Origin: Chloranthus sessilifolius | Lineage: Eukaryota > Streptophyta > Magnoliopsida > Chloranthales > Chloranthaceae | Reading direction: 5' to 3' | Assembly: GCA_021018995.1 (NCBI GenBank) | Contig: CM037588.1 | Coordinates: 138,443,725 to 138,507,724, forward strand | DNA length: 64,000 bases | Made by a program: the position numbers and the translations under genes | The notes under the pieces: model-generated | Seen by the model: only the letters and a program-made list of their open reading frames with translations | Told to the model about the DNA's origin: nothing | The model's database searches: none | In this document: positions 46,668-59,639 of the stretch, one piece after another | Position numbering within the stretch: the stretch's first letter is position 1 | Layout: each line of letters begins with the position of its first letter

Positions 46668-46800
46668 TTTGATGTTGGACCGTGACCCATCTAATGTTGG
46701 ACCGTGACCCATCCGATGTATCGAATAGTGACCCACGATGTGGATCTCACACATCTGATGTTAGACTTTGACCTATCTGATGTGGACCAACCCATCTGAT
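46668..46800. repeat. Short direct repeats in LTR D
   Basis: About four to five degenerate copies of GATGTTGGACCGTGACCCAT in tandem or near-tandem. Confidence 0.75.
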
Positions 46801-47315
46801 TTTATTTTATAGGATGATATTAAATTAATTAAAGTATCTCTTACAATATATGATGATATATTTAAAGAGAAAGTGATTTTAGATAGTAATATAAAATTAA
46901 TAAATATTATACACTTATATTTTAGTATTATTTTATTCTCATATAAAATAAAAGTACTTGGTTACTACCTTATTTTAATATTATAAAATTATCTTATAAG
47001 GTACATGAGTAATAGTATCCCCTGTCAGAGTTCAATTAGTTTCCTTTCCATAGATGGGTCGACTGATTAAAACCAATCAATCGATCTTGAACTAAATGAC
47101 AACTTACACCTCATTAAATCTAATCTATCGATTTTCATTTTTCGATCGATCGATTTTCATCCAAATAGACGACCTGATTCACACAAAAATTTTACTATTG
47201 TACGACCAAAAATTTAGTGCACATTAATCACTTGCATTTCCGATCGATGGTCGTGATGTACTCCACTTTAAATTGCATTGCCCCTTTTTATTTGAGCATT
47301 TAATTATAGTATACT

Positions 47316-47352
<37 letters not shown>

Positions 47353-50300
47353 TCATTTCATCGCTTCAACGCGACCACTTCGATAACATAAAGTGTTAAA
47401 ACTTCGATGTCTTTATGAAACCGAACTCTGACCTTTACGATTATTGAAATCATATTTATAACCCTATTCTATAATTATATTGGTGTGGTATGTAAATAAA
47501 TATAAACATAAATATAACCAAAATCTAAGTGTAAACCATTCTGTATGTGTGATACTTTTGTATTTGTAATTTAATCAATTTATACAAGTTAGGATATGTT
47601 AGATCATGAGTACGAGAGTGTATGAGATCATGCCTATGCTTGGGCGTGGTGATTCGCTGAGATGGTATCGAAGCGAGAAATACACAGTATTCACATGTCT
47701 TACAACTCATGGTGGAATGGGACCCATGACGAGTCGGGTGAGTGTGAATTCAGTGTAACCTCGTATACGGTGGCATATACGGCGGCCCGATCACCCCGAG
47801 TTCAAATATGATAGTATGAGTTATGAGTTAAGTTATGAGGTTCGACCATAGGCTTTGATTATGGTGAAGTTTCTTCTACGATCACGTGAAACTTGAAATA
47901 TTAGCGTCCATATACGGATGCAATGCCTCTATGATAGTATGGGCTGTCACACGAAGTACATCCAGGTTACTACGGAACCTTTTTCTTGGGAAGCGTGAAT
48001 TAGGAAGGTTGCCTCACTATAGTTGTCATAAGATTAAGTATAAGAGTATGATAAGATATGAGTATGAGATAAGATAAGTTATGATACGAGTACGATAATA
48101 AGACATCACTGTGTAGGCCAGCAAAAGATAAAGAACTTAAGTCTCTGTACGTGCCATTCCTTACGTAGCCACCGTAAGGGCAATAACGTCTTTCAGTCAA
48201 GACGGATCTCTGGGAGAGATTATGAGTATGAGTATGTTATGAGTGAGTTTGGCCATTATGTCTCCCCATTGGCTGGATGGTGGAGTATGAGTATGACACG
48301 AGGGTGTTATGATATGGTGGTATGATACTATGTTGACCCTCCCATGGTAGCTCGGCTGACTTCGGCAGGTGTCGTTTAGGATTTCACGAGTATGTTAGTT
48401 ATGCTCATGCGATATACAGACGTATGTGTGAGAATGATAATAAGACATGGTAGGATATGTTATGAGATATGGTAAGGTACGTCAGGATATGAGTGTCTAG
48501 ATTATGGTCTTGCATTTATGATATGAGCTTTACGATATGCATGTGATTTTGTCATTCTTTTGCTATCTGCTTTGAGATATTATGTTTATCACTCACAAGA
48601 TGCACCCACAATGCACCTGAGTAGTATGGGGTGGATTGGTCGTGTATCCCATCGAGTTCGTGTTGAGTAAACTCATCCCACGATAATTTAAATTTGCGGT
48701 GACTATACCCGGTGTGGACGTGGGTTTCTCACGATCGATTAGTCTTTGAGAACGTCGACCCATAGGACGTTGATTACCAAGAGCCTTTGGAGGGTGACAT
48801 TACCGGTTATCAGGAGGACTACAGTGTTGATTTTGATCCGAGCACCGGATATTGATTTAGTAGACTCGGTATTGGATTTTGCCTTATATCATTATCATTG
48901 ACTCTATGCTTTCATTTTTATCGGATTTGTCTCCGATTTGACTTACATGTTACCTGTGGATTAATAGCATTTTCTCGCATTTTATCAGATTTATTCAGCA
49001 TTTATGATTATTTTATATTCCACTATGGTATGTTGGCTTTCACGGATTTCGTGGAACCATTATTGCGTGAGAACTCTGATTAGGTGTATGTCCGCTTAGC
49101 ATATCCAGGATATGTGCGGGTCATAACTCGGAATTCTAGGCCCTCGGGATGGGGTAGAATTTCGGGTCGTGACAGCGTGTCACGTGGAAACACCATCTAA
49201 CCCATCTCATTTGAAGAGCATGATTTAAAATTTTTAAAATAAAAGATTGACACCAAACACCACCTCTATCATATAACTTAAAGTAGTCATCCATTAAATG
49301 AGATCATAACCTTTGACTTTTCACTATATTAATGCTATAAACATTAGTATGGTTATATATATATTTTATTGTTTCAAAATTATGTTTATAATTATTATTA
49401 TATATATTGAAAATAATTCAATCACAAACTTGTAAAATTTATTTTTTTTCTAAAGAAGTGTCTTTTCATATTTTAATTTATCTCTTTACCGTCAGTTGAA
49501 AAAACACAAGTCTGATATGACCTTCACCGTAAAAATAAAAAGACATAAGTTTGAAATCTCTTCGTAATCTGAATAAACACAAATCTGACATCTCTTCACC
49601 GTCATCTGAAAAACAACAATAGTTCAAAATTTTTTTCTCTATAAATAGAGATAAGATCTCCGATAGAAAGACCTAAGACACAATATAAATAATAATTTTT
49701 CTCTCTTATATTCTTATTTTCTTTATTTAAGAATCTTTTTGTGTATCAGAAAATCTATCTGACAATTGTTTTTTTATAAAGTGCAACCTAGAAAAGAGCA
49801 TACGATTTTTGGCAAGATCGGGCTCTATTGTATCCTGAAGGTAGATTTACTGGAACCCAATTGCATTTTCGCTTATCTGACGAAGTGGGGGCGTCTATTA
49901 TCTTTAAGACAACATAGTGACTATGTGTCTCGAAACTATTTTCAACACCATTCATATCAACGATTTAAAGACAATAGATCATTCTAATTACTCATATCAT
50001 AAAGTTCATGAACCAATATCTCATCAAACTTGATCGATTTGGCGGGTCAAATTTTAAAAGATGACAATAAAAAGTATAATTTATCTTGCGATAATTCAAG
50101 ATTGCTTACGTCATCACTACACCATGTCTACCAATTTATATAGCGGAAACAACGAGAAGTACGACTAGTGGAGGATTGGATGCTCGACTCAAATGACTGG
50201 AAGATGATTAAAATTGTCGAGACCACTTTCTCAATGCATTGAACGATAGGTTATTCAACACATTCAGTAAATGCACTACCACTAATGATTTTTTAGATTC

Positions 50301-50588
50301 ATTAGCGAAGGAGTATCTAATTGAAGATGCAGGTATAAAGGCTTTTCTAGTCTTTAAATATTTTGATTTCAAGATGGTTGAGAATAAATCGATTCTTGAA
50401 CAAGTTAAAGAATTACAGTTTATCATCACTAAGATGAAAGTCTTATGCATTTAGTGAAATATACTAGACCCGGTATAAAATTTATAGTGGGGGTATTGAG
50501 TAGATTTCTATCTACTCATGGTCAGAACATTGAGAAGCTATTCGTAAGGTATTGAGATAGTTAAATGAAAAGGATAATTAGAGAAACA

Positions 50589-50820
50589 TGCCTCAAAAAT
50601 AAACTTTTTAGCAAAAAAGAACCGTCCTCAAATGTTTTAGAAAAACGGTGTTTTCACAGATTTTGAAACTTCAACAAACCGTGAAAGCACTGTTGTTTTA
50701 ATTTTTTTTTTTAAATTAGTGCTTTTACGATTTTCTGAAGTTCTAAAATCCGTGAAAGCACTGTTTTTCTAAAACGTTTGAGGTCGGGTCATTTTTGCTA
50801 AAAAGTTTATTTTTGAGGCA
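50589..50820. mobile_element. Fold-back MITE inside the Copia remnant
   Basis: A perfect 29-bp terminal inverted repeat beginning TGCCTCAAAAATAAAC is followed by further inner pairing (CAAATGTTTTAGAAAAAC with its inverse near the right end), so the 232-bp element folds almost end to end. I see no convincing target duplication, so the superfamily is open. Confidence 0.8.
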
Positions 50821-51316
50821 TTGTTTTCCAAAGTGTCATAAATGAAACTATGGATTATAGTTTACAATATAGTGGCAAATCTAAACTCTTAGAGGGGTTT
50901 ATTGATGTTACTTGGATTTATGTCTTTTTTTATTCAAAATTCACAAGCGGATGAATTTTACTTTAGCAAAAAGAGCAATATCATAGGGGTCTAAAAGACA
51001 AATATGTCTTTTCGATCCAAATATAGAATCAGAGTATATAGCATTGTCTGCGAGAGCAAAAGAGGCAAAGTTGCTTTAAAGCTTTATAAAATAAATTTCT
51101 TTGATTCAACATATATATGTAATTAATATTTGTTGTCATAATAAAATTATTTTACAGATTTCAGGTAATAAGAAATATAAAGAGAAATTAAGGCATAGAG
51201 GCCTTAGATATAACATCATTCGATAGATGTTTAGTGATGAGGTGATTATGTTGGATTACATACCAACTTTTGAGATGTTTGGGGATCCGCTTACAAAAGC
51301 ACTAACTAGAGCTACA

Positions 51317-52400
51317 CACTACGTGAAAAAGCCAAAAAAATTATTGCCTTAAACAGTGATTTTTTCCAAAAATCACTGTCGTTAACTGTGGCTTTTTTCA
51401 AAAAATCACTGCCTTAACCAATTGTAAAAAAACTAGTGATTTTTTTTACCACTACATATGGCAGTGGTTTATAAACTTCAACAACGACTGCACTTAACAG
51501 TCATAGAAAAAATACCACTGCTTTTGGCAATGATTTTTTTATGTAAAATTTTAAAAAAAAAATTACGTCGACAATTTTTTATGCTTTTTGTTTAATACTT
51601 TTGTTTAATGCTTTTTTTTTTATGTAATTTTTTTAATACTTTTTTTTTAAATGTAATTTTTTTAATGCTTTAAACAAATTATGTAAAGAAAAAAAGTTAT
51701 TGATCTCATATTTCAACACATCCATTTAACTCAAATACAAATCATTCAATCCCATTAATAAAAAAAATAGATGCTCAATTCTTTTATTCAAACAAAAGGT
51801 TGCATCTCAACCTATGATCCAGCCTTTCAAATCAACCAAACATTTTAAACTCTACATGCCCAATCCTTTTATTCAAACAAAAAAAAGAATAAAAGAAAGA
51901 GAGTTAATAATTTACTGATCCCATGACCCATTTTTAAAATAAAAGAAAAAAAAAATTAAATTTGCTTCGCCTCTCCTGCCAAGTATCCCCGTCTCATAGT
52001 AATTCGTTTGAGGCGAGCTTAAAATCGAAAAGCTTTGCCTGAAATCAAAAGGAGAACATCATTAAAGTCTAGACTATGGTCCATCAACTTATGCAATTTA
52101 TTTTCCTAAAATCTGAAAAATATAAGTGACAAACTGAGCTAGTAAGAACCTAACCTGCTGCTAGATATGAACTCCAATATCTCAGAGCACCAATGGAGTC
52201 AGACCATATTCAAGATGTAAGCATCACTATATGATTCTAATAATGGAGATCAGTACCTTTTAAAAAAAAATTAAAAAAATAATGGAGATCAGTACCACTG
52301 AATATTTCATATAATAGAAAGTCTTAAGGAAGATGTATGGTAAGTGTATTTCCTTATGGACTGATTCCAACTAACGTACACAAAGTATTGAAAACATCGA
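51317..52400. other. Insert-like stretch in the Copia remnant, partly palindromic
   Basis: It starts CACTACGTGAAAAAGCC and has many inverted copies of AAAAATCACTG/CAGTGATTTTT up to about 51550, as in CACTA-type MITEs, but I could not find a matching right end. The rest is A/T-rich with no gene. A low-confidence transposon remnant. Confidence 0.4.
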
Positions 52401-52547
52401 CACTATTAGCGACACTTTCTGGTTGTAAAAAATTGCTGCTATTAACAAAAAACCTATTGAAGATTATAAAGACTATTAGCAGCAGTTTTTTTGTTAATAG
52501 TGGCAATTTTTAATTGGTTGTCGCTAATAGTCTTATTTTTTATAGTG
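52401..52547. mobile_element. CACTA MITE, target duplication CGA
   Basis: CACTA at 52401-52405 and TAGTG at 52543-52547 with CGA on both sides. The inner arms TTAGCGACA...TGTCGCTAA pair. Related to the MITEs at 53872 and 54276; relative to them the left arm lacks about 15 bp. Confidence 0.8.
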
Positions 52548-53871
52548 CGAGGCGAATGGGCCTAAGACCGATATCTTTAAAGGCACAATAGTTAAACCTC
52601 AACTTAGTAGAGTTGGAGATCCAAAATCTTAAGTTCAACGAGATAAGAAACTATTTCGTGACCTTTGAAACTGCACAAAGGTTGTTACCTATTGGCTATC
52701 CTTATGGTGTTAAATTTCTTGCACATCCCTTGAAACTGCACAAAGGTTGTTACTCTTAATGATTCTATAGGCATTCATATATTAGGGTGATAAAGTAGTT
52801 ATAAGAACACTCATGATAGATTCACCTATATGAGTATGGAAGTGAAACCGCTTCAACAGAGACTCGGTCCTCTCTCTGAGATATTCATGAAATTAAGATT
52901 TTAGCGCGTGACTGTAAAGCGCAAGCCTTATATCACTAATGATTTAAGTCATAGTAAGTATATATATAATTCCGATTTGTTAAAATGTTTTAAGTTTAAA
53001 GCTATAAGCTACTTAAAATCCTTATAAACTTTGAGTTGCATGTACTAGTCAAAGATTCAAACTAAACAGTATCTCTTATGATGCTTACTATGATCGCTCT
53101 AATACACATTTTGTTTATTTTGAAACAAGTGAGGGATTATTATACATATTAGTATAGTAATATATATTTTATTGTTTCCAAATTAAGTTTATAATTATCA
53201 TTATATATATTGATAATAAATCAATGGTAAACTTATAAAATTTATTCTCTTTAAAAAAGTGTCTTTTCAGATTTTGATTATCTCTTTACCGTTAGTTGAA
53301 AAAACACAAATCTAAAATCTCTACACCGTCATCTGAAAAGACACAATGGTTCAATTTTTTTCTCTATAAATAGAGATAAGATCTCCATTAGAAAGACACA
53401 AGACACAACAGAAACAATAATTTTTCTCTTTTACGTTCTTATTTTTTTTATTTATGATTCTTTTTGTGTATCAGAAAATCTGTTTGACAGTTTCTTTTTC
53501 TAGAAAGTGCAATCTAGAAAAAAAACATACGATTTATAGCAAGATCAAACTCTATTGTATCCTAAAGGCAGATTCGCAGAAAATTTAATTGCATCTTCGT
53601 TTATCCGACAGAGTGAGGGCGTCTATTGCCTTTAAGTCAGCGTAGTGAATTATTACGTGTGTCGGAGCTATTTTCAACACCATTTATATCAACAGTAAAA
53701 TCATATATGATATGTTTTCTACCAATCTTTTACACAAAATTATTTTATATCATAACTTTCAGATCATATGGCATGATGTTTCATAGCGCACAAGTTCCTA
53801 CAATATAAAGGCTTCCTTTTAATTTGTACTTGGGGGCCAACTTTGTGTGTAAGTGATTGCTCTTGTAGCTG

Positions 53872-54019
53872 TACTACAAAAATAAGGTGTTTTAGCAGTA
53901 GTTAAAAATTGCCACTAGTAATAAAAAAAATTCCGCTATTAGTGATGTTGTTAGTGAAACAACAAGTTTTTTTTATTAATAGTCAAAAATTGTCGCTAAT
54001 AGTCTTATTTTTTGTAGTG
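53872..54019. mobile_element. CACTA MITE (degenerate left end)
   Basis: The left end reads TACTACAAAAATAAG and the right end CTTATTTTTTGTAGTG. Same family as 54276-54417; the target duplication is not preserved. Confidence 0.75.
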
Positions 54020-54275
54020 CCAGGAGAGTCATTTTGGTCTAATTCGGATAAATTTGATAAAGTCTTTGATTCCGAAAAAGATCTAAGTATTATATAGTAA
54101 TAAATTATTAAATTATATAAAACTATTTTAATCTAATTTAAATTAATAATAATGTCTTTCAATAAAAAATAAATATATTTAATAATAAGTATGCATTAAC
54201 AATTTACAATAATAAAAAATTGAAGTATAATTAAAGCATGTATCAGAGTGATGAAAATTTAAAAAATTCATCAAA

Positions 54276-54417
54276 CACTACAAAAAATAAGACTATTAGC
54301 GGCAATTTTTTACAGTAAAAATTTTGCTGCTATTAACAAAAAATTTATTAAGATTATTAGTGGCAGTTTTTTGTCAATAGCAGCAAACTGCCGCTATTAG
54401 TCTCATTTTTTGTAGTG
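54276..54417. mobile_element. CACTA MITE, target duplication AAA
   Basis: CACTACAAAAAATAAGACTA on the left and the near-perfect inverse ending TTTTTTGTAGTG on the right, 142 bp, flanked by AAA. Subterminal GCGGCA/TGCCGC also pair. Confidence 0.88.
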
Positions 54418-55302
54418 AAATTTGAGGAAAGTGTGGAGAATTGAAGAAACGTTAGGTACCACCTATTTGGAAAATTTTGTCAAAAGTTTGATTTATTTGA
54501 AGAATTTTGTGAAAATTTTGAGGCGACAACTTTATTTTACGAAAGGCTAATTCTATTTGCACCTTGAAAATGGCACACCCTAGAAGCTGCATCCCTACGT
54601 CGGATATATAGACAGGTACCGTGCTCCAAGCTCTCCAAAAAATCTACTATAAAGAATCCAAGATCTTCTTTGATTCTATATAAACTAGGGGAACAATATA
54701 TAGAACAAATTTTTTTAGAAGAATGAAGCTTATTCTCTATCTTGTGATTAAATAATTTGAAAATTAGATTATTGATTATAATCAATTTCTGACTTTTTTC
54801 ATTGAAATGAGTTTTTAATTTATTTTAAAATAATTTATATAACACTCACATAACTTTTTAGTTATTTTTATTATAATTTATAAATATTATCAACAACCTC
54901 AGCCTGCCTTCATGAAAACTATCAACAACATTTTCGACGAAGTGATACCATCACAAGCAATGGATGTTTGTATCAATAGTGCCCTTAAAATTTTATCAAA
55001 TAGTAGGCATGCGTAGATAGTGAAATACTCCTTTTTAGACGTGGATGTGCTACTTTTCACATGGATTAGTCTAAGCCAAATTGCCATACCATCTATTAAA
55101 ACAAAAACTAAAAAACTAAAAAACAAAAAAAAGAAAAGTGTGCACAAACACTATAGAGCTAAAGCTTAGGTTAAATACTAACTGTTTCGGTTGCTTAATG
55201 GGCACTAACGAAATTTCAATAAGTTTGTTTGAACCCTAATTCGAGTAGGGCTCTCAGACTTGGCTAAGGTCAATTTTATCCTAGCCTTGATATATATATA
55301 TA
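54418..55302. other. Unassigned stretch
   Basis: No gene accepted. The longest frames (54537-54785 and 54899-55147, minus) have no recognisable domain, and the second starts with a low-complexity F/L run. Confidence 0.5.
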
Positions 55303-55310
55303 GTCTCAAC

Positions 55311-55881
55311 TAAGGATCAAAATATCGGTAAATCGATATGTATCGTCCTGATCTTCAGGATGATATGTATCGGGTATCGGTCGATACATTCAATATATCG
55401 TCAATATATTGAATATATCGGTTTGACACGATTATCTACATAATCGATGATGATTGTCTATATAATCGCTATCGATTGTATAGACAATCGAAAAAAAAAA
55501 AAATCGATTGTCTACACAATCGATGGCGATTGTCTACACAATCGCTATCGATTGTATAAACAATCGGAAAAAATAATAATAATAATAATTTCAATTGTCT
55601 ACACAATCGATGACGATTATCTACACAGTTGTCATTGATTGTGTAGACAATCGGAAAAAATATATATATACATATTATCGGACGATACATTGAAATTATC
55701 GTCCGATAATTTCAATGTATCGTCCGTATTGTCTGATACGGGCGATACATTGCTCGTATTGGACGATAAGTACATTATTTTTAAGGGAGTACGATACAAT
55801 GCCTTTGTATCGTACCGCCCAAGTCTAAAACCGATACGTATGTCCGATACGTATCGGTATCGGATGATTTTTTGACCCATA
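55311..55881. mobile_element. hAT-like MITE rich in ATCG/GATACG palindromes
   Basis: Ends TAAGGATCAAAATATCG and (inverse) TATGGGTCAAAAAATC are imperfect inverted repeats. Flanks GTCTCAAC (55303-55310) and GTCTCAGC (55882-55889) form an 8-bp duplication with one difference. Inside are tandem GATTGTCTACACAATCG-type palindromes (55440-55655) and a strong hairpin at 55680-55725. Confidence 0.78.
55680..55725. repeat. Perfect 22-bp-arm hairpin
   Basis: GGACGATACATTGAAATTAT and CG are mirrored perfectly after a 2-nt spacer (TC). Confidence 0.95.
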
Positions 55882-56169
55882 GTCTCAGCCCAGCTAATTA
55901 GCGGTATTCTCTCTAACCCCTCACTAGCCCGGCCTAGGGCTGGCAAGAGCGGGTTGTTCGCTAAATTTTTTAAGTTCTAAATTTTTTTAATCATTTTTTA
56001 AAGCTTTTAATAATTGTAAATCCTTTATAGAGAGTAGCAAGATATATGTGTAAACCTGTAAACCTTTGATGCTAGAGCCTTTTTTATAAAATCTAAATGT
56101 ATAGATTGGTACCAAGAATCAGGTAACTTATCTGGTCTGATGGTTTCTTGATGCCGCGTGACATTTATT

Positions 56170-56943
56170 TGTTGAAAAAATTAGTCCAGGTTGCAAGAAA
56201 AGATAATGATTGTGATGAAGAAACACGCAGATCCGGTTCGAGGCACGTTGAATATCGTTGTCTTTATATCGAAATTTGCCTCTACCACTGTGATCAAGTG
56301 GACACCAATAGGTTACTGGCAAATCGGTTCCAGGATACAACGAATCAGATTTGGTGAATCTGATCACGCAACCAGAACACCAAATAGCAATACCAAATAG
56401 CGCAGAAGGAGACTCTAAAAATATCTTTAAAATGGGACAAAAGAAATGTAAAAATGCAGTCAATACAAAGAGGATCTCGAGTCCCTTATATAGAACTCAA
56501 TGGGTGCTAACGCACCGTTTCAGATAAGACATATCCGTTTAGAATAACTGAACAGACACAAATAACCGAACACACAAATAATTGAATAGACACTAGACAC
56601 ATCGGTTTCAAATCAAAAGTTTAAAAATTAAATAAAACTGAAAAATAGCAGCTACACTTTTGTCCAGAAGTTTAACTAAATACACTGCCCCGCCACGCCA
56701 CGTACACATACACGTGCCCATCCCGATCCGACCCGGCTCTCCTTGGAGCGCACGCGCGTATGTATGTGACTGATAAAGTGCATGATGGTGAAAACCATAA
56801 AATTCGGTGCCCCTTGGATGAAGGCTACAAGCCTTGAGCCAAACTTTCAAAATATAAATCAAAACCCAAAAAGTTGTTCACACAATGTGGGACTATTCAC
56901 CACAAAACAAAAACAAAAAAATTCTATTTAAAAATTTCCAACA
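56170..56943 (-). repeat. Copia 3' LTR
   Basis: TGTTGAAAAAATTAG ... AAATTTCCAACA. Pairs with 61514-62278. Confidence 0.92.
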
Positions 56944-57539
56944 ATCCCCCACAAATTTTAAAATATTTAATAATCCCCCACTATTTTAAAGATTTAAAAC
57001 AGAGTAAACCAGAAATATGTGCATAAATGAAGTGTTTTATAGACTTGAATTTTCATTTTAGTGAAAATAATTCAAAGCTTGTAAAAGTCTTTAGTGAAAC
57101 TAAGTTTTGAACTAGTGATCTTATATGACAAATCGGAACTATTCCACACACGTATTTCGCATATTTGGTGTTCAATAAATAAGTTAGCGCATTTAGGCCC
57201 TATGTTAATACCCTGATTTTCGTAAGAGTTTATGAGATAAAGTCATGTCTCATTGAAAGCAGCTCCACTCTCACACTTATATAGGTAGACTTATAAGAGA
57301 TATCCCTATAATTTTAACATCTCAACACAAAGTGTTATAGGACTATTAAGAGTAATGCTCAACCTCTCTTTATCCATTACAAGTGAAATACTATCCTCCT
57401 GAGATGTATATGAGATTTATTTCTCATCATTGTAGTGTCATTTAGCTGTCACATATTTACAACTTATTTTTTCCTTTGAACCTAGATATTGATTAAACAA
57501 ATATTAGGTAAAGTTTTCATTATAAGTGGCTATATAGGT

Positions 57540-58930
57540 TTAATGGCTTTAAACCCATCCCGATTGATGTCTTATAAATCTCATCTCTGCCAAGGCTTTT
57601 AGTAAACGGATCCGCCAAATTTTCTACAGACCTGATCCCAATTACTGAAATTACTCCATTTCTAAGTAATTATTTTACATAGCTATATCATATACCAATG
57701 TGTCTATTTTTTTCATTATACATTTGACTGGAAGCCTTTGATAGTATTGCTTCATTATCATAATATATAGAAATAGGTGGCAATGGTTTAATCAAAATTA
57801 AAAATTTTATTAGTAAATTATTTAATCATTTTGCTTCTTTTTCACTGACCGCTAAGCAATGAATTCTGATTCCATAGTGGAATGTGTGATGTAAATTTAC
57901 TTCTTTGATCCCCATGAGGTCGCAGCACCTCCAAAAGTGAATATCCATCTACTTCTTGACTTTGATTCTTCTGAATCAGATATCCAACTTACATCGCTAT
58001 ATCCTTCTAAAACTTGAAGATATCCCGAAAAATGTAAACTATAATCAATAGTACCTTTTAAATATCTATAAATATGAGAAATTTCATTTTAATGAACAGA
58101 ATTAGGGTTACTTGTAAATCTACTTAACTTACTTACCGCAAATGTAATGTCTGGCCTTGTACAATGCATTGCATACATAAGGCTATCAATAACTCTTGCA
58201 TATTCTAACTGTTGCACACATCTTTCATTGTGTTTAGGTAATTTAATTTAATATCTATATGTATATTGACAGATTTTAAATCAAAGTAGTTGAATCTTTT
58301 CAACATAATGGGACTGAGTTAAGGTTAATGTATTCTCATTTCTTACAATTTTAATTCCTAAAATTACATCTGCCTTTCTCATATTTTTCATGCTAAAAGA
58401 TGAACTTAAGAAGTTTTTTTTTTCTAAAATAACTTTTAAATTAGTTCAAAAAATGAGTAAATCATTTACATAAAGACATATTATAACGCCATGATTATTA
58501 GAGAATTTATAATATATACATTTGTCAGCTTCATTAGTTTTGAATCCAGAATTAATAATAGTATTATCAAACTTTTCATGCCACTATTTTGGTGCTTGTT
58601 TTAACCTATATAACGATTTAATAAGTTTATAAACTTTATTTTCCTGTCCAGGTAGAACAAACCCTTCTGGTTGTTCCATATAAACCTCTTCTTTTAAATC
58701 ACCATTTAAGAAGACGATTTTAACATCTATTTGATAAATTTCTAACTTTTATATAAAAGCTAGTATAATTAGAAGTCTTATAGTAGAAATTTTAGCAACT
58801 GGTGCGTATGTGTCAAAATAGTCAACACCTTTCTTTTGCCTATATCTTTTGGCAACCAATCGTGCATTAAATTTTTCTATAGTTTTATCCGTTTTAAGTT
58901 TTCTTTTAAATATACATCGACGCACGCCCT
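57540..58930 (-). pseudogene. Copia reverse transcriptase and RNase H remnants
   Basis: Minus-strand readable segments include [20 protein letters not shown], then [39 protein letters not shown] and YRYLKGTID, followed by RNase H ADPFTKSL...MGLK at about 57540-57620. These are standard Copia RT/RNase H boxes. Broken in many places. Confidence 0.85.
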
Positions 58931-59639
58931 ATGGATTTAGATCCTTCTGATAAGTCTACTAATTTTCATGTTTTATTTTTCATTATTGAATCTATTTCAT
59001 CATTGATAGCTTATTTCCAAAAGGCACTATCTCTAGATTTCATGTCATCATTAAAAGTGATAGAATCATCGTCTATATTTAGACATAAATGTTTCTTAGT
59101 ATTTTTTATCTTATTTCCTTCAATTAAATAGATATAATAGTCTTTTGAAAGACTAATTTCAAATCATTGACGTTTACTTCGTCGAGATTTAATGATGACC
59201 TATTCATCACTCGAAGATTCAATAACTTCTTTAGATTTAGAAGATTCTCCATCTTTATAAATTTGACTTTTAATATTTAATTTATTAGATCGAATAGTAA
59301 ACGTAGATTCATAGAATATATCATCTCTAGATTCGATAATATTATTTTTATATATACTATCATTAGATTTCATAACTAGAAATCTGTGAGCTTTACTATT
59401 TTGTGCATAGCCAACAAATGCATACTCAATAGTTCTAAGGCCTATCTTAGGTCTTTTAGGATCTACTATACAAGTGCCCTACACCCCCATACTTTAAAAT
59501 AGGTTAGAGTAAGTTTTTTATTCTTTTAAAATTTATAAGGTGTAGTTAACGTTTCTTATGTGAAATTCTATTCAAAATATAAGTAATAGTTAATAAAGCT
59601 TCACCCCATAAATTTTTATTTGAATTAGCGTTGACCAAT

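Larger units (their letters stand above)
45358..49174 (+). mobile_element. Solo LTR 'D' of a Gypsy element, target duplication GCGTG
   Basis: Begins TGTAACGACCCTAAAA and ends TTCGGGTCGTGACA, with GCGTG on both sides (45353-45357 and 49175-49179). 3.8 kb and no internal domain. Near its 3' end a frame VDYQEPLEGDITGYQEDY ending at about 48857 loosely resembles the acidic frames of the other LTRs. It has no palindrome array. A (TA)n tract lies at 47317-47347 and GATGTTGGACCGTGACCCAT repeats at 46668-46800. Small open frames in it are incidental. Confidence 0.9.
49340..53692 (+). mobile_element. Decayed Ty1/Copia element
   Basis: Two diverged direct repeats of roughly 0.55-0.6 kb (about 49340-49960 and 53140-53692) share 'ATAGAGATAAGATCTCC', 'TCTATTGTATCCT.AAGG' and 'ATTTTCAACACCATT', and look like its LTRs; the exact ends are uncertain. 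Between them a gag piece (50239-50454: FLDSLAKEYLIEDAGIKAFL, ILEQVKELQFIITKMKVL) and an RNase H end (50870-51310: PNIESEYIALSARAKEAKLL, then GDPLTKALTR) are readable; most of pol is not. It carries later MITE insertions. An old fossil with many breaks. Confidence 0.75.

Noticed and set aside
54899-55147. 82-codon minus-strand frame with a hydrophobic start
   Set aside because: Starts with a low-complexity F/L run from an A-rich tract; no domain or neighbours support it.
55469-55690. Overlapping frames on both strands around 55450-55950
   Set aside because: They translate the palindromes and TA repeats of a MITE; both strands are open because the sequence is self-complementary.
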